Assembly: GCF_017809215.1 (NCBI RefSeq)
Contig: NZ_CP065424.1
Location: 956,001 to 1,020,000 of the forward strand
Reading direction: 5' to 3'
DNA: 64,000 nucleotides
Source: Heyndrickxia oleronia
GTDB lineage: Bacteria > Bacillota > Bacilli > Bacillales > Bacillaceae_C
How positions within the stretch are numbered: position 1 is the first letter of the stretch; the number at the start of each line of letters is the position of its first letter. The notes beneath the pieces are model-generated. The model was given only the letters and a program-made list of their open reading frames with translations. It did not search any database and was not told where the DNA came from. This document shows positions 1-8,870 of this stretch, in pieces. Made by a program: the position numbers and the translations under genes.

Positions 1-825
1 GGTCATATCAATTACTTCATTGTTTACTTTATCGATAATGTTCCGAACAATCACAGCGACAAACATTGCACCCACATAGTTTGGTAATACGAAGCCTGTT
101 GCATTGGAGAATAATTCCCCTAGATAAGAACCTGCCGCCATACAGAACGTAATGATGAGAATTTGGGCAATAAATTTCTTCGAGTGAATCCCATTTGATT
201 CAGAATTAGCATCCATTGCTGCTGCTACTTCATCATTAGCATCAACCTCAGTTGGTTTAAGATTATATTTTGAGATTAAATATTTTACGGTTGGCCCACC
301 TACTAATCCTCCAGCAATAAGACCGAATGTTGCAGCTGCAAGTCCTACAGATAAGGCAGAATTGACCCCTAGTCCCTCGATAGTTCCACCGAATGCTGTT
401 GCTGCACCATGACCTCCTTCCATGGATACTGCACCAATCATTATTCCTAATAACGGTTCAATTCCAAGAACCTTTGCCAATGATATACCAATAAGATTTT
501 GGCACAAAGCTAAGACGCCACAAGCTAACCAGTAAATAACCAGTAGCTTACCCCCAAGTTTCACTAGCTTAAAGCTTGCACCTAAACCGACTGTGGTAAA
601 GAATGTCAACATGAATAGGCTTTGTAAAGAAGTATCTAAGGTGATTTTCATTAGTCCTGTTTGTCTTAAAATCGTAACGAGAATGGCAAATAAGAGTCCA
701 CCTACAACAGGGGCTGGTATACAGAACTTTTTTAAGAAGTTTATCTTTTTTATTAGTAGTCCTCCTAGCATTAGTAAAGCTACAGCTAGAAAGATAGTGG
801 TAATTTGATTTAATTCCAAGTTCAT
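1..825 (-). CDS. gltS: Sodium/glutamate symporter GltS, 3' end cut by window edge
   Basis: Reading the minus strand from an ATG at 825 gives 275 uninterrupted codons running off the left edge. The product is hydrophobic throughout and carries the ESS-family motif SMEGGHGAATAFGGTIEG, typical of GltS Na+:glutamate carriers, with a charged loop near residues 190-215. A strong GGAGG precedes the start by 5 nt. It lies 21 nt downstream of hutG on the same strand, so the two are probably one operon: HutG makes glutamate from formiminoglutamate and GltS moves glutamate across the membrane. The C-terminal quarter or so is not in the window. Confidence 0.9.
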   Translation of the reverse strand, partial: MNLELNQITTIFLAVALLMLGGLLIKKINFLKKFCIPAPVVGGLLFAILVTILRQTGLMKITLDTSLQSLFMLTFFTTVGLGASFKLVKLGGKLLVIYWLACGVLALCQNLIGISLAKVLGIEPLLGIMIGAVSMEGGHGAATAFGGTIEGLGVNSALSVGLAAATFGLIAGGLVGGPTVKYLISKYNLKPTEVDANDEVAAAMDANSESNGIHSKKFIAQILIITFCMAAGSYLGELFSNATGFVLPNYVGAMFVAVIVRNIIDKVNNEVIDMT

Positions 826-846
826 ACTATCCCTCCAATTTTAATG

Positions 847-1803
847 TTATTCGTGAAAGTGAATGAGAGATTCATTGATTAATTGTGCCGCTAATGTCAC
901 GGTTTTATTATTCTCATCAACAACAGGGTTTACTTCTGAAACATCGAAGGAAAGAACCTTTTCTTTCGCAACAATATGTCTAATTAAATCTCTTACTGTT
1001 TTGGGATGCAGTCCAAATGGGGATGGTGCACTAACTCCTGGAGCATAGGCTGCACTAATTACATCCGTACATAAAGTTAGAATGATTCTGTCATGTTGAT
1101 TGATAAAATCATTAATTTTTCCTAAAGAGAGATCCAGTTCGGATGTTACCTCTTCTTCAGTGATATGTTTGACATGATACTTTTTGGCTGTTTCAAAAAG
1201 TGCTTTTGTGTTTCCTTGCTGTTGAATGCCCACACACAGGTAGCTGGATTTTGAATCAGCATCTAAAATTTGCTTAAACATTGTACCAGAGGAGGTTGTC
1301 TTATCATATGGCCTCATATCAAAGTGGGCATCAATATTAATGATTCCTAATGTTTCATCGGGGCCGAGATAGTTTCTTGCACCTAAATAATGTCCATAGA
1401 AGGTTTCATGGCCGCCACCAAGGATAATTGGGGTAATACCTTTACGATAGAGGACGGTGGCTGCTTGTCCTAGTTCACTTTGCGCCTTTTCAAGCTGATC
1501 CTCTTCGCATTGAATCGTCCCTACATCAACTACAGTTGTTGAAGGGGAAAGATGCCAAGGCAACTTCGCAAGAGCTTGTTTAAGTAGATTAGGGGCTTTG
1601 GCAGCGCCTAAGCGTCCTTGATTACGTCTAACTCCTTCATCACAACTAAAGCCAATCAATCCAAAGATTTTCTGTCCTTTTGAAGCGGTGGAAAGGGAGG
1701 AAGGTGTATCTAATTTAACCTGTTGGTGTAGACGGAAACTAAGTGGATCAGTGTGACTATCGACTCTACCATTCCAGTGATCGGAAGAAGGCTGAATATA
1801 CAT
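847..1803 (-). CDS. hutG: Formimidoylglutamase HutG (arginase/ureohydrolase family)
   Basis: Predicted to hydrolyse N-formimidoyl-L-glutamate to L-glutamate and formamide, the last step of one histidine degradation route. The 318-residue product has the binuclear Mn site motifs of ureohydrolases: GGGHETFYGH, NIDAHFDMRP, and a CTDVISAAYAPGVSAP block in place of the common DxDxxDP. From memory it resembles the Staphylococcus-type HutG. I chose the ATG at 1803 because AGGAG lies 8 nt upstream; a GTG at 1812 sits only 1 nt from that site. First gene of a minus-strand pair with gltS and divergent from a LysR regulator that is the obvious candidate controller. No other hut genes are visible here. 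Confidence 0.88.
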   Translation of the reverse strand: MYIQPSSDHWNGRVDSHTDPLSFRLHQQVKLDTPSSLSTASKGQKIFGLIGFSCDEGVRRNQGRLGAAKAPNLLKQALAKLPWHLSPSTTVVDVGTIQCEEDQLEKAQSELGQAATVLYRKGITPIILGGGHETFYGHYLGARNYLGPDETLGIINIDAHFDMRPYDKTTSSGTMFKQILDADSKSSYLCVGIQQQGNTKALFETAKKYHVKHITEEEVTSELDLSLGKINDFINQHDRIILTLCTDVISAAYAPGVSAPSPFGLHPKTVRDLIRHIVAKEKVLSFDVSEVNPVVDENNKTVTLAAQLINESLIHFHE

Positions 1804-1894
1804 ATGTCTCACTCCTATTAAAATTCAGAATTATATCTATATACCAATTATAACCGCTTTCATTTATAATTACTAATACATAATAATAATAGAT

Positions 1895-1913
1895 TTATAG
1901 TTTAAAACTATAA
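1895..1913. promoter_or_regulatory. Inverted repeat, probable LysR operator
   Basis: TTATAGTTT-A-AAACTATAA is a perfect 9-1-9 palindrome in the 124-bp region between hutG and the lysR-type gene. It contains a T-N11-A spacing (1898 to 1910), the usual LysR-family half-site geometry, and lies 14 bp before the regulator's start codon. The position suits autoregulation and divergent control; binding is inferred. Confidence 0.5.
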
Positions 1914-1927
1914 GTGAGGAGGAGAAC

Positions 1928-2806
1928 ATGGAGATCCGTCAACTAAGGTATTTCATAACAGTTGTTAAGGAACAAAGCTTCTCAAAGGCTGCGAAACTTT
2001 TACATATATCACAGCCATCTTTAAGTAATGCAATAATGAAACTAGAGAAAGAGGTTGGGATCAAGCTATTGGAGCGGAATACTCGGGGTCTTTCATTAAC
2101 GGATGCTGGGCAAATTTATTTTTTTAGGGCTGAAGAGCTAATAAGATCGCTAGAAAATACTCATAAAGAGCTTGAAGAAGTAAAGCAAATTGGTAATGGG
2201 AAAATTAGTATTGGATTAATTGAATCATCGATGTTTTGGTTTCCTAAAGTGATTAAAAAGTTTAAAAAAAGCTTTCCTAAAATAGAATTTAAGCTAAAGG
2301 AAATATTAGGGGAGAGACAGGTTATTCAATCCCTTATCGACTATGACATTCATTTTGCCGTAACGAATCAGCCTCTCAGTCATGAGGAAATTCAACTTAA
2401 TCCCATCTATGATGAGCGGTTCATTCTCTTAACACATGAAGAGGATGAGTTGAATACAAAGGAACGGATTACCATTCCAGACTTAGCAAACCGAGATTTT
2501 ATTATCTGCTCTACGGGATTTCAAACGAGAGAAAATGTATTACAAGCATTTGCAAATGAACAAGTAACCCCTAAGGTCATGTATGAAATCGAGCGTTTCG
2601 AAACAGCCTGTAGTTTAATTGAACAAGGTTTAGGAATCACATTTTTGCCGGAAAGCTATATCAAGCATATCCATACATCAAAAATTGCTACTCATACGAT
2701 ACACTCGAATTTTTTAAAACGGACGGTTTACCTTGCATATTTAAAAGATCGGTATCTTTCTCCAGCAGTGCATGAATTAATGGGAAGGGTGGAGAGATTT
2801 TTTTAA
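1928..2806 (+). CDS. LysR-family transcriptional regulator
   Basis: The 292-residue product begins MEIRQLRYFITVVKEQSFSK and has the winged helix-turn-helix of LysR regulators in residues 1-60 (SFSKAAKLLHISQPSLSNAI), followed by a periplasmic-binding-protein-like effector domain from about residue 90. Length is normal for the family. GAGGAGG precedes the ATG. It is divergent from hutG-gltS with a T-N11-A palindrome between them, so it probably controls glutamate or formiminoglutamate use; the inducer cannot be read from sequence. Confidence 0.9.
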   Translation: MEIRQLRYFITVVKEQSFSKAAKLLHISQPSLSNAIMKLEKEVGIKLLERNTRGLSLTDAGQIYFFRAEELIRSLENTHKELEEVKQIGNGKISIGLIESSMFWFPKVIKKFKKSFPKIEFKLKEILGERQVIQSLIDYDIHFAVTNQPLSHEEIQLNPIYDERFILLTHEEDELNTKERITIPDLANRDFIICSTGFQTRENVLQAFANEQVTPKVMYEIERFETACSLIEQGLGITFLPESYIKHIHTSKIATHTIHSNFLKRTVYLAYLKDRYLSPAVHELMGRVERFF

Positions 2807-2819
2807 AGTAATAACTGGT

Positions 2820-2846
2820 GGGACAACAGAACCGACCCTTTGTCCC
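2820..2846. repeat. GGGACA...TGTCCC palindromic repeat, single copy
   Basis: A 27-bp unit with arms GGGACA and TGTCCC around an AACCGACCC core, just after the LysR gene and upstream of the RpiR gene. The same core recurs at 8871-8942 and 12742-12854, always outside genes. It is read here as an intergenic repeat. A GTG that would extend the next gene upstream runs through it and is rejected. Confidence 0.75.
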
Positions 2847-2862
2847 AAAGAGAGGAGAACAT

Positions 2863-3663
2863 ATGGAACGTTCAGAAAAGATTTTTTTAGACTATGTGAA
2901 TGATAAGGAGTTAAATCAATCGGAGAGGGATATTCTTGCTTTTCTTATTGAGAAGAGATTTGTTGGTGGTCCGTTAAGTATTCGTAAGGCTGCGGATGAG
3001 TTGTTTGTTTCGACAACCTCGATTATTAGGCTTTGTAAAAAGCTTGGATTCAGCGGGTATAGTGAATTTATTTATCATTTAGGATTAAAGGTTTCTAATT
3101 TACCTGAACATATTTCGGAATCTGTTGTGGGTATTCATCAACCTTTGGAGGATAAAGTATCAGAGTTTATTCAAAATTACCATTTAACCTTTCATTCGAT
3201 TGATGAAACCCATATTCAAGCTTTTTTACATGAAATCGAAAAGCATAGAAAGATTTATTTCTATGGGGCAGGGTTTTCTACAATATTTTCCGATTATTTA
3301 GCGAAGAAGCTAGAGTTATTTGGTTATTATGTTTCGAATGCCTCTACTAGTGATAGCAGGGCATTATTTTTTAATAATATTCAAAAATACAATTTATTAA
3401 TTGTCTTTTCGCGGTCTGGTGAAACAAATAAAGTAATAGAAAAAGTAAAAATCGCAAAGGATAATGGATTGAAGACGGTCCTATTTACTGGAAATAATAA
3501 GAGCACAACAGCTCAACTTGCTGATATTGTTTTTCAAGTATTAGACCCAACGATCGAGTCACAACAAGAATTTCAAGTGACTTCCTATGAATCAAACATG
3601 TTTATGCTTATTGATATCATTCTAACTTTAGCGATTAAACAAGGAATTATCACTGAATTTTAA
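2863..3663 (+). CDS. RpiR/GlvR-type regulator (HTH plus SIS domain)
   Basis: The 266-residue product has an N-terminal HTH_6 domain (residues about 1-80; SIRKAADELFVSTTSIIRLC) and a C-terminal SIS sugar-phosphate domain (IYFYGAGFSTIFSDYLAKK ... VFSRSGETNKVIEK). SIS domains in this family sense phosphosugars. The ATG at 2863 has GAGGAG 7 nt upstream. It sits directly before an alpha-glucoside EIICB and 6-phospho-alpha-glucosidase; B. subtilis glvR/malR sits in an equivalent cluster. It is probably the local activator or repressor of the next operon. Confidence 0.88.
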   Translation: MERSEKIFLDYVNDKELNQSERDILAFLIEKRFVGGPLSIRKAADELFVSTTSIIRLCKKLGFSGYSEFIYHLGLKVSNLPEHISESVVGIHQPLEDKVSEFIQNYHLTFHSIDETHIQAFLHEIEKHRKIYFYGAGFSTIFSDYLAKKLELFGYYVSNASTSDSRALFFNNIQKYNLLIVFSRSGETNKVIEKVKIAKDNGLKTVLFTGNNKSTTAQLADIVFQVLDPTIESQQEFQVTSYESNMFMLIDIILTLAIKQGIITEF

Positions 3664-3680
3664 ATAGCTATTAATGAGAT

Positions 3681-3692
3681 GTAACATGTTAC
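3681..3692. promoter_or_regulatory. 12-bp perfect palindrome, candidate regulator site
   Basis: GTAACATGTTAC is self-complementary and lies in the 140-bp gap between the RpiR regulator and the EIICB gene, upstream of a hairpin and a cre-like box. It could be the regulator's binding site. This rests on symmetry and position only. Confidence 0.35.
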
Positions 3693-3718
3693 GATATTTG
3701 TTCACATTGTACAGAATC

Positions 3719-3750
3719 GCCGTTTTCCCTTTCGTGAGTAGGAAAACGGC
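3719..3750 (+). terminator. Stem-loop after the RpiR gene
   Basis: GCCGTTTTCC and GGAAAACGGC form a perfect 10-bp stem with a 12-nt loop. No U-run follows, so it is either a weak terminator of the regulator transcript or a structure affecting the PTS promoter, whose TATACT box (3753-3758) starts 3 nt later. Confidence 0.5.
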
Positions 3751-3769
3751 ATTATACTGTGAATGTAAT

Positions 3770-3783
3770 TGATAGCGTTTACT
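3770..3783 (+). promoter_or_regulatory. Candidate CcpA cre site at the alpha-glucoside PTS promoter
   Basis: TGATAGCGTTTACT fits the cre consensus TGWAANCGNTNWCA with small deviations and begins 11 nt after a TATACT -10 box at 3753-3758. That placement is typical of carbon catabolite repression by CcpA at Firmicute sugar operons. Confidence 0.55.
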
Positions 3784-3803
3784 TGTTGAAAGGAAGGTTG
3801 CGA

Positions 3804-5372
3804 ATGAAAAGGGTCTTGAATGGTCTTCAACTTTTTGGAAAATCATTATTTGCACCTATATTACTTTTACCGATTATAGGGCTGTTTATAGCCTTTGGTA
3901 ATGTATTTGGAAATGGGAACTTAGCAGAATATATTCCATTTTTAAAACATCCATTTGTACAGAATATTGGACAGTTTATTTCGGGATCGGCCGTATCGAT
4001 TCTTCAAAACCTGGCCCTTGTTTTCGCCGTTGGGATTCCAATCGGATTAGCGAAAAAGGATAAAGGGTATGCGGCTTTAACTGGCTTAGTTTCTTTCGTT
4101 ATTTTTATCAATGCCATGCATCAAGTACTGAAATTAGCAGATCGTTTAGTGCCAACTGAGTCTATGCAATCTTCTGGGCAAGCAATGGTATTGAATGTTC
4201 AAGTGCTTGAAATGGGTGTATTTTCAGGTATTTTAATCGGGGCTTTGGTAGGGGTTTTACACAATAAATATTGTGATACGAAATTTAAAGGCGTTATGCA
4301 AATTTATTCTGGTCATCGTTTCGTTGCTATTCTGGCCATTCCAAGTGCGATGATTTTAGGTGTATTGGCCGCTGAATTTTGGCCATTTGTTCAAAATGGA
4401 ATTACGGCATTAGCCATTGGTATTAAAAGCCTAGGGTCTTTTGGCTTCTTAGTATATGGCTTCCTAGAACGAATTTTAATCCCTACTGGTCTGCATCATC
4501 TTGTATATACACCATTTTTATATACAGAATTAGGTGGAACAGAACAGATAGGTAAAGATATAGTCTATGGGGCAAGAAATATTTACTTTGCTGAAATGGC
4601 AGATAAAAGTATTCCAGTGTTAAGCAGCACTGTAAACTGGGATGCACGTGGATTAAGTAAAATGTTTGGATTAATGGGTGCTGCAGTAGCGATGTATGTA
4701 ACAGCTAAAAAAGGTAAAAAATCAATGGCGAAAGCAGTTTTATTACCTGCTGCGATTACTTCCTTCTTATTGGGTGTAACGGAACCAATCGAATTTGCGT
4801 TCATGTTCGTGGCTCCTGTATTATTCGTTGTTCATGCGGTTTTAGCTGGTACAGGTATGATGCTGTTAAGTCTGTTAGGTGTCCATGCAATTGGGGCAAA
4901 TGGTTTTATTGATTTCTTACTTTATAACCTGCCATTAGGAACAACAAAATCCAATTGGCCGATGTTTATATTAGTCGGATTGTTTATGTTTGCACTTTAC
5001 TTCATTATATTCCGCTTCTTAATTTTAAAGTTGAACTTAAAGACACCGGGGCGTGAAGATGATACAGAAGTTGTAGTAGAGCAGGTTCCTGTTCAAACAA
5101 CGAAACAGGGAACAGACAAAGATCAGAATTCTTCTCCAGTTGGGCAGACAATTATTACTGCTTTGGGTGGAAGTGAAAATATCGAGAACGTTGATAATTG
5201 CTATACAAGATTAAGGCTTGTATTGAAAAATCCAGATATTGTGGACGAAAACCTATTGAAACAAACAGGTTCAAAAGGTGTGATCAAGTCTGGTAATAAT
5301 GTTCAGGTTGTTTACGGATTAAATGTTAAATCTGTTCGGGATCAAGTAGATAGTAGCTTAGGAGGAATATAA
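3804..5372 (+). CDS. malP: PTS EIICB for alpha-glucosides (maltose-type)
   Basis: The 522-residue protein has an N-terminal EIIC membrane domain (about residues 1-410; several TM helices, GLFIAFGNVFGNG, TGLHHLVYTPF, GVTEPIEFAF) and a C-terminal EIIB domain with the phospho-cysteine motif VDNCYTRLRL. It imports and phosphorylates a glucoside. The neighbouring GH4 enzyme with a CDMP motif makes an alpha-glucoside such as maltose the best guess. No EIIA is fused; one is encoded at 7090. The ATG at 3804 has AGGAAGG upstream, and the earlier GTG overlaps the cre box. It ends 1 nt before the hydrolase gene. Confidence 0.88.
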   Translation: MKRVLNGLQLFGKSLFAPILLLPIIGLFIAFGNVFGNGNLAEYIPFLKHPFVQNIGQFISGSAVSILQNLALVFAVGIPIGLAKKDKGYAALTGLVSFVIFINAMHQVLKLADRLVPTESMQSSGQAMVLNVQVLEMGVFSGILIGALVGVLHNKYCDTKFKGVMQIYSGHRFVAILAIPSAMILGVLAAEFWPFVQNGITALAIGIKSLGSFGFLVYGFLERILIPTGLHHLVYTPFLYTELGGTEQIGKDIVYGARNIYFAEMADKSIPVLSSTVNWDARGLSKMFGLMGAAVAMYVTAKKGKKSMAKAVLLPAAITSFLLGVTEPIEFAFMFVAPVLFVVHAVLAGTGMMLLSLLGVHAIGANGFIDFLLYNLPLGTTKSNWPMFILVGLFMFALYFIIFRFLILKLNLKTPGREDDTEVVVEQVPVQTTKQGTDKDQNSSPVGQTIITALGGSENIENVDNCYTRLRLVLKNPDIVDENLLKQTGSKGVIKSGNNVQVVYGLNVKSVRDQVDSSLGGI

Positions 5373-5373
5373 G

Positions 5374-6729
5374 ATGAAAACATATAAATTAGCGATAGCT
5401 GGTGGCGGTAGTACGTATACTCCTGGAATTGTAAGAAGTTTAATGGATAGATTAGAAGATTTACCGTTATCTGAATTAAGATTTTACGATATTGATGGGG
5501 AGCGTCAATCAAAGGTAGTAATTGCTGCCAAAGCAGTCATTTCTGAATATACTGATCGTATCAATATAGTGGAAACAACAGATCCACAAGTTGCCTTCGA
5601 TGATGTAGATTTTGTTTTTGCCCAAATGAGGGTGGGGAAATATGCAATGAGAGAGCTTGATGAAAAGATTCCCCTTTCCCACAATGTTGTCGGTCAAGAA
5701 ACATGTGGACCTGGTGGATTAGCCTATGGATTAAGAACGATTTTCCCAATGGTTGAGTTAATCGATTTTGTTGAAAAATATGCTAAGCCTTCTTGTTGGA
5801 TTGTGAATTACTCTAACCCAGCCTCCATCGTTGCGGAAGGTGTTCGTAAATTAAGACCACATGCTAGAGTCATCAATATTTGCGATATGCCAGTTGCTAC
5901 AATGCGCAATATGAGTGCCATTCTTGGTGTCGAGAGAGAAGAGCTAGAGGTGGATTATTTCGGATTAAATCATTTTGGGTGGTTTACGAAAGTGAAAGTA
6001 GACGGAGTAGATCGTCTTCCAGAATTACGGGAGCATATCTATCAATATGGATTATTGACAGAGGATGTTTCGAAAATTGATTATCGTCATGCAGATTCAT
6101 CATGGATTAAAACCTTTAAAAATATTAAATTAATAATGGATTACTTCCCAGATTATATTCCAAATCCATATTTACAATATTACTTCTTCCCAGATTATAT
6201 CGTCGAAACATCGAATAAGGAATATACACGAGCAAATGAAGTGATGGATGGTCGCGAGAAATCATTGTTTGAAACAGTTAAGAATTATGAAGAAACTGGA
6301 GTTTTAGCTGATGAGTTTCATGTAGGTGTCCATGGAATCTTTATTGTAGATGTAACCGTTTCACTTGCAAAAAACTTAGCAAAGAGATATCTTGTAATGG
6401 TAGAAAATAACGGAACCATTCCAAACTTACCGGCTAATGCGATGGTTGAGGTTCCATGCTTAATTACAAGTAAAGGGCCTGTTCCAGAATATGTAGGAGA
6501 AATTCCTTATTTCCATCAGGCAATGATTGAACAACAGTTAGCATCTGAAAAAATCTTGGTTGAGGCTATTACAGAAGGTTCTTATGAAAAGGCATTACAA
6601 GCATTTACACTAAATAAAACATTCCCATCCGCACGCGTAGCTAAAGCGGTGTTGGATGACTTAATTGAGGCTAATAAAGAATATTGGCCGACACTGAATA
6701 AAAAGTATAAAGAAGGCGTCTTGATTTAA
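5374..6729 (+). CDS. malA: 6-phospho-alpha-glucosidase (GH4, NAD- and metal-dependent)
   Basis: Cleaves phosphorylated disaccharides delivered by the EIICB. The 451-residue length matches B. subtilis MalA/GlvA. Visible features are the NAD-binding start KLAIAGGGSTYTPG, the motif VGQETCGPGG, the metal-binding NICDMP and LNHFGWF, and C-terminal VEVPCLI. In GH4 the CDMP variant marks 6-phospho-alpha-glucosidases, while CN-x-P marks beta-specific enzymes. It follows malP with a 1-nt gap and an AGGAGG site inside the malP end. A terminator follows at 6741. Confidence 0.93.
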   Translation: MKTYKLAIAGGGSTYTPGIVRSLMDRLEDLPLSELRFYDIDGERQSKVVIAAKAVISEYTDRINIVETTDPQVAFDDVDFVFAQMRVGKYAMRELDEKIPLSHNVVGQETCGPGGLAYGLRTIFPMVELIDFVEKYAKPSCWIVNYSNPASIVAEGVRKLRPHARVINICDMPVATMRNMSAILGVEREELEVDYFGLNHFGWFTKVKVDGVDRLPELREHIYQYGLLTEDVSKIDYRHADSSWIKTFKNIKLIMDYFPDYIPNPYLQYYFFPDYIVETSNKEYTRANEVMDGREKSLFETVKNYEETGVLADEFHVGVHGIFIVDVTVSLAKNLAKRYLVMVENNGTIPNLPANAMVEVPCLITSKGPVPEYVGEIPYFHQAMIEQQLASEKILVEAITEGSYEKALQAFTLNKTFPSARVAKAVLDDLIEANKEYWPTLNKKYKEGVLI

Positions 6730-6740
6730 GAGTGATACAA

Positions 6741-6770
6741 AAGAGGTTCCTCTATTGGAACTTCTTTTTC
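6741..6770 (+). terminator. Rho-independent terminator of the malP-malA operon
   Basis: AGAGGTTCC pairs with GGAACTTCT (one G-U pair) around TCTATT and is followed by a short T-run, 12 nt after the malA stop. Confidence 0.75.
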
Positions 6771-6777
6771 CTAGGCT

Positions 6778-6885
6778 CTTTTCTCAAACATTGTTGCTAT
6801 TTAAGTGAAGTTTTTAACGAGTAACGATCAGATGAAGACGCTACACCCTTCTTTCACTGTGAAAAGCTACAAACTATACGAAAAC
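6778..6885 (+). repeat. Dispersed intergenic repeat, copy A (108 bp)
   Basis: Begins CTTTTCTCAAACATTGTTGC and ends ACAAACTATACGAAAAC. Aligns over its full length with the reverse complement of 39929-40039 and at both ends with 26250-26409. The two ends are imperfect inverted repeats of about 21 nt. It fills the gap between malA and the EIIA gene and may have separated them. I see no coding potential. Confidence 0.8.
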
Positions 6886-6886
6886 G

Positions 6887-6909
6887 GCCTTTTCCTATAA
6901 GGCTTTTTT
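6887..6909 (+). terminator. Short terminator hairpin next to repeat A
   Basis: GCCTT/AAGGC stem with a 7-nt loop followed by six T. The stretch 6910-7089 before the EIIA gene is AT-rich and shows nothing else I can assign. Confidence 0.5.
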
Positions 6910-7089
6910 CTATAATATATAGACTTCCTACCACTAAAATAAGTATGATTCGTGGGAGTCTAATAAGATTTTTTTGATTGTTCTACACTATCAAAAAAGT
7001 AAAAGTTATAGAAAAGAGCAGAAGTTCGCTACAAGTTATATGAGAAAAAGCCTCCTATAACCAAGAAAATAATAATGGGAGTGAGTAGA

Positions 7090-7578
7090 TTGTTTTTTAA
7101 GAAAAATAAAACAAAGAGTAATGTGATCATATCAAGCCCTCTCAATGGAAAAATAATTCCATTGGAGGATGTACCAGATCCAGTTTTTTCTCAGAAAATG
7201 ATGGGGGATGGCTTTGCATTTATTCCAAATAACGGAAAGGTCCTTGCACCGATTGATGGGACCGTTACACAGGTATTTCCGACTAAACACGCTATTGGAA
7301 TGGAAACGAAAGAAGGAGTAGAGATCCTTTTACATCTCGGCTTAGATACAGTTGAATTAAATGGAGAAGGATTTGAGATCACGGTAAAAGCTGGAGATAA
7401 GATTCATACGAATGACAGTTTGGGCACATTTGATCTTGCGTATCTCAAGGAAAAAGGCAAAGAAACGACAACAGTTCTTGTCTTTACAAACTTTGATGAG
7501 AAAATCTCTGAGCTAAAAAGGTATGATTCCGATGAAGTTAATGCGGGCGCGCAAATAGGGGAATTGGTCCTTAAATAA
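7090..7578 (+). CDS. PTS glucose-family EIIA protein
   Basis: A free-standing 162-residue EIIA(Glc)-type domain. It has PLNGKIIPLEDVPDPVF, MMGDGFAFIP and the phospho-histidine region LLHLGLDTVELNGEGF, where the His in LLH is the expected active residue. It would pass phosphate from HPr to an EIICB lacking its own EIIA, such as the one at 3804. I use the TTG at 7090 (MFFKKNK) because GGGAG lies 8 nt upstream; the ATG at 7075 has no ribosome binding site. The paralog at 59418 starts MFKSLFKK, which supports this choice. Confidence 0.88.
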   Translation: MFFKKNKTKSNVIISSPLNGKIIPLEDVPDPVFSQKMMGDGFAFIPNNGKVLAPIDGTVTQVFPTKHAIGMETKEGVEILLHLGLDTVELNGEGFEITVKAGDKIHTNDSLGTFDLAYLKEKGKETTTVLVFTNFDEKISELKRYDSDEVNAGAQIGELVLK

Positions 7579-7595
7579 ATAGAATAAAAGTTGAG

Positions 7596-7628
7596 TAGGT
7601 TGTTCTGATTAAGGAGCAGCCTATTTTT
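7596..7628 (+). terminator. Terminator after the EIIA gene
   Basis: TAGGTTGTTC pairs with GAGCAGCCTA through two G-U pairs around an 8-nt loop, followed by TTTTT. Confidence 0.75.
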
Positions 7629-7869
7629 CTTTTATACAAACAAAATTACAATCTCATATTAATCAATGATTAATTATTTTGAAAATAAAAATTAGTCCTG
7701 TTGTAAGGGGGATTTTTCATAGCTATAATTATTTTATATAATTTTTTATTTTGAAATTAAAAAAATATATGAAAAACATTATGGTAGTTTACCAGTAATG
7801 TGGACCTGGAGCTGCTATCCAAGCACAAACTACATTAATGAATGTTTTAGTGAAAGAGGAGAAATGAAC

Positions 7870-8868
7870 ATGGGGTATGACATATTAATAGAAGAAACTA
7901 GAGCAGGATTGGTTGAGAATAAACACTTCGGCATCATTTGCGGCATAAATGAGATGAAAAAACAGATCTATCAAGTTGGAGACTCACAACAAGAAGTATT
8001 TTTTCGATCTGCAGCAAAACCGATTCAAGCCTTACCACTATTTTTAACAAATATTATAGAAAAATATAATATTACAGAGGAAGAGGCAGCCTTATTTTCT
8101 GCATCACATCGTGGAGAATCCTACCATATCAATGCTCTTGAATCGTTATTAAACAAATTGCCAGTTGTAGAAGAAGATTTATTCTGCCCGCCTTCCTATC
8201 CATTAAATATAGAACCGAGAGAAAAAATGATTGGCGAGGGAAAAACAAAAAGAAGACTCTATCATAATTGTTCAGGAAAACATATAGGATTTGTGGCTGT
8301 TTGCCGTGAACTAGGATATCCAGTTGCTAACTATTGGGAGCAAGATCATCCGCTTCAGCAGCATATCGTTCAAATTCTATCGACATTATCTGAAGTTCCT
8401 ATTTCAGAAATTAAAGTTGGAATAGATGGTTGTGGTGTTCCTGTCTTTGCGATTCCATTACACTCCATGGCACTTACATATTTGAAATTCGCATGTCCAG
8501 ATTTGATTGATGATTCTGGATTAAAAGATGCTGTTGTTAAATTAACACGTACCCTGAATCATCAGTATAACATGATTGCTTCTGAACACTTTATTTGTTC
8601 CATTCTATTACAAGATCCCAATATAGTAGCAAAAGGCGGTGCACAAGGTGTTTATGGCTTTGGTTTAAAAAATGAACGTATTGGGTTTGCTTTAAAGGTA
8701 ATCAATGGATCGGAAGAAGTATGGCCAAACATCGTTGCATCCATTCTTGAACAAATCGACTATAAAAATAAAGAGACAATTCACAAACTTAGATTGTTAA
8801 AACCCTCCATTGTCAAAAATGATTCAGGCATAGAGGTAGGAACGATTAAAGAGACATTCACACTTTAA
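7870..8868 (+). CDS. Asparaginase II-family protein (Rhizobium-type L-asparaginase)
   Basis: The 332-residue product carries blocks of the asparaginase_II family (PF06089 type): FFRSAAKPIQALPLF, SASHRGE, HNCSGKHIGFVAVC and GIDGCGVPVFAIPLHSMA. These enzymes hydrolyse asparagine to aspartate and are unrelated to AnsA/AnsB. The ATG at 7870 has GAGGAG 8 nt upstream; the ATG at 7864 is only 2 nt away and is rejected. It is followed by a permease and two amidohydrolases, suggesting an amino-acid scavenging group. The exact substrate is not certain. Confidence 0.82.
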   Translation: MGYDILIEETRAGLVENKHFGIICGINEMKKQIYQVGDSQQEVFFRSAAKPIQALPLFLTNIIEKYNITEEEAALFSASHRGESYHINALESLLNKLPVVEEDLFCPPSYPLNIEPREKMIGEGKTKRRLYHNCSGKHIGFVAVCRELGYPVANYWEQDHPLQQHIVQILSTLSEVPISEIKVGIDGCGVPVFAIPLHSMALTYLKFACPDLIDDSGLKDAVVKLTRTLNHQYNMIASEHFICSILLQDPNIVAKGGAQGVYGFGLKNERIGFALKVINGSEEVWPNIVASILEQIDYKNKETIHKLRLLKPSIVKNDSGIEVGTIKETFTL

Positions 8869-8870
8869 AG

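Noticed and set aside
593-808. Plus-strand ORF of 71 codons
   Set aside because: It lies opposite gltS, whose minus-strand frame is open and clearly coding.
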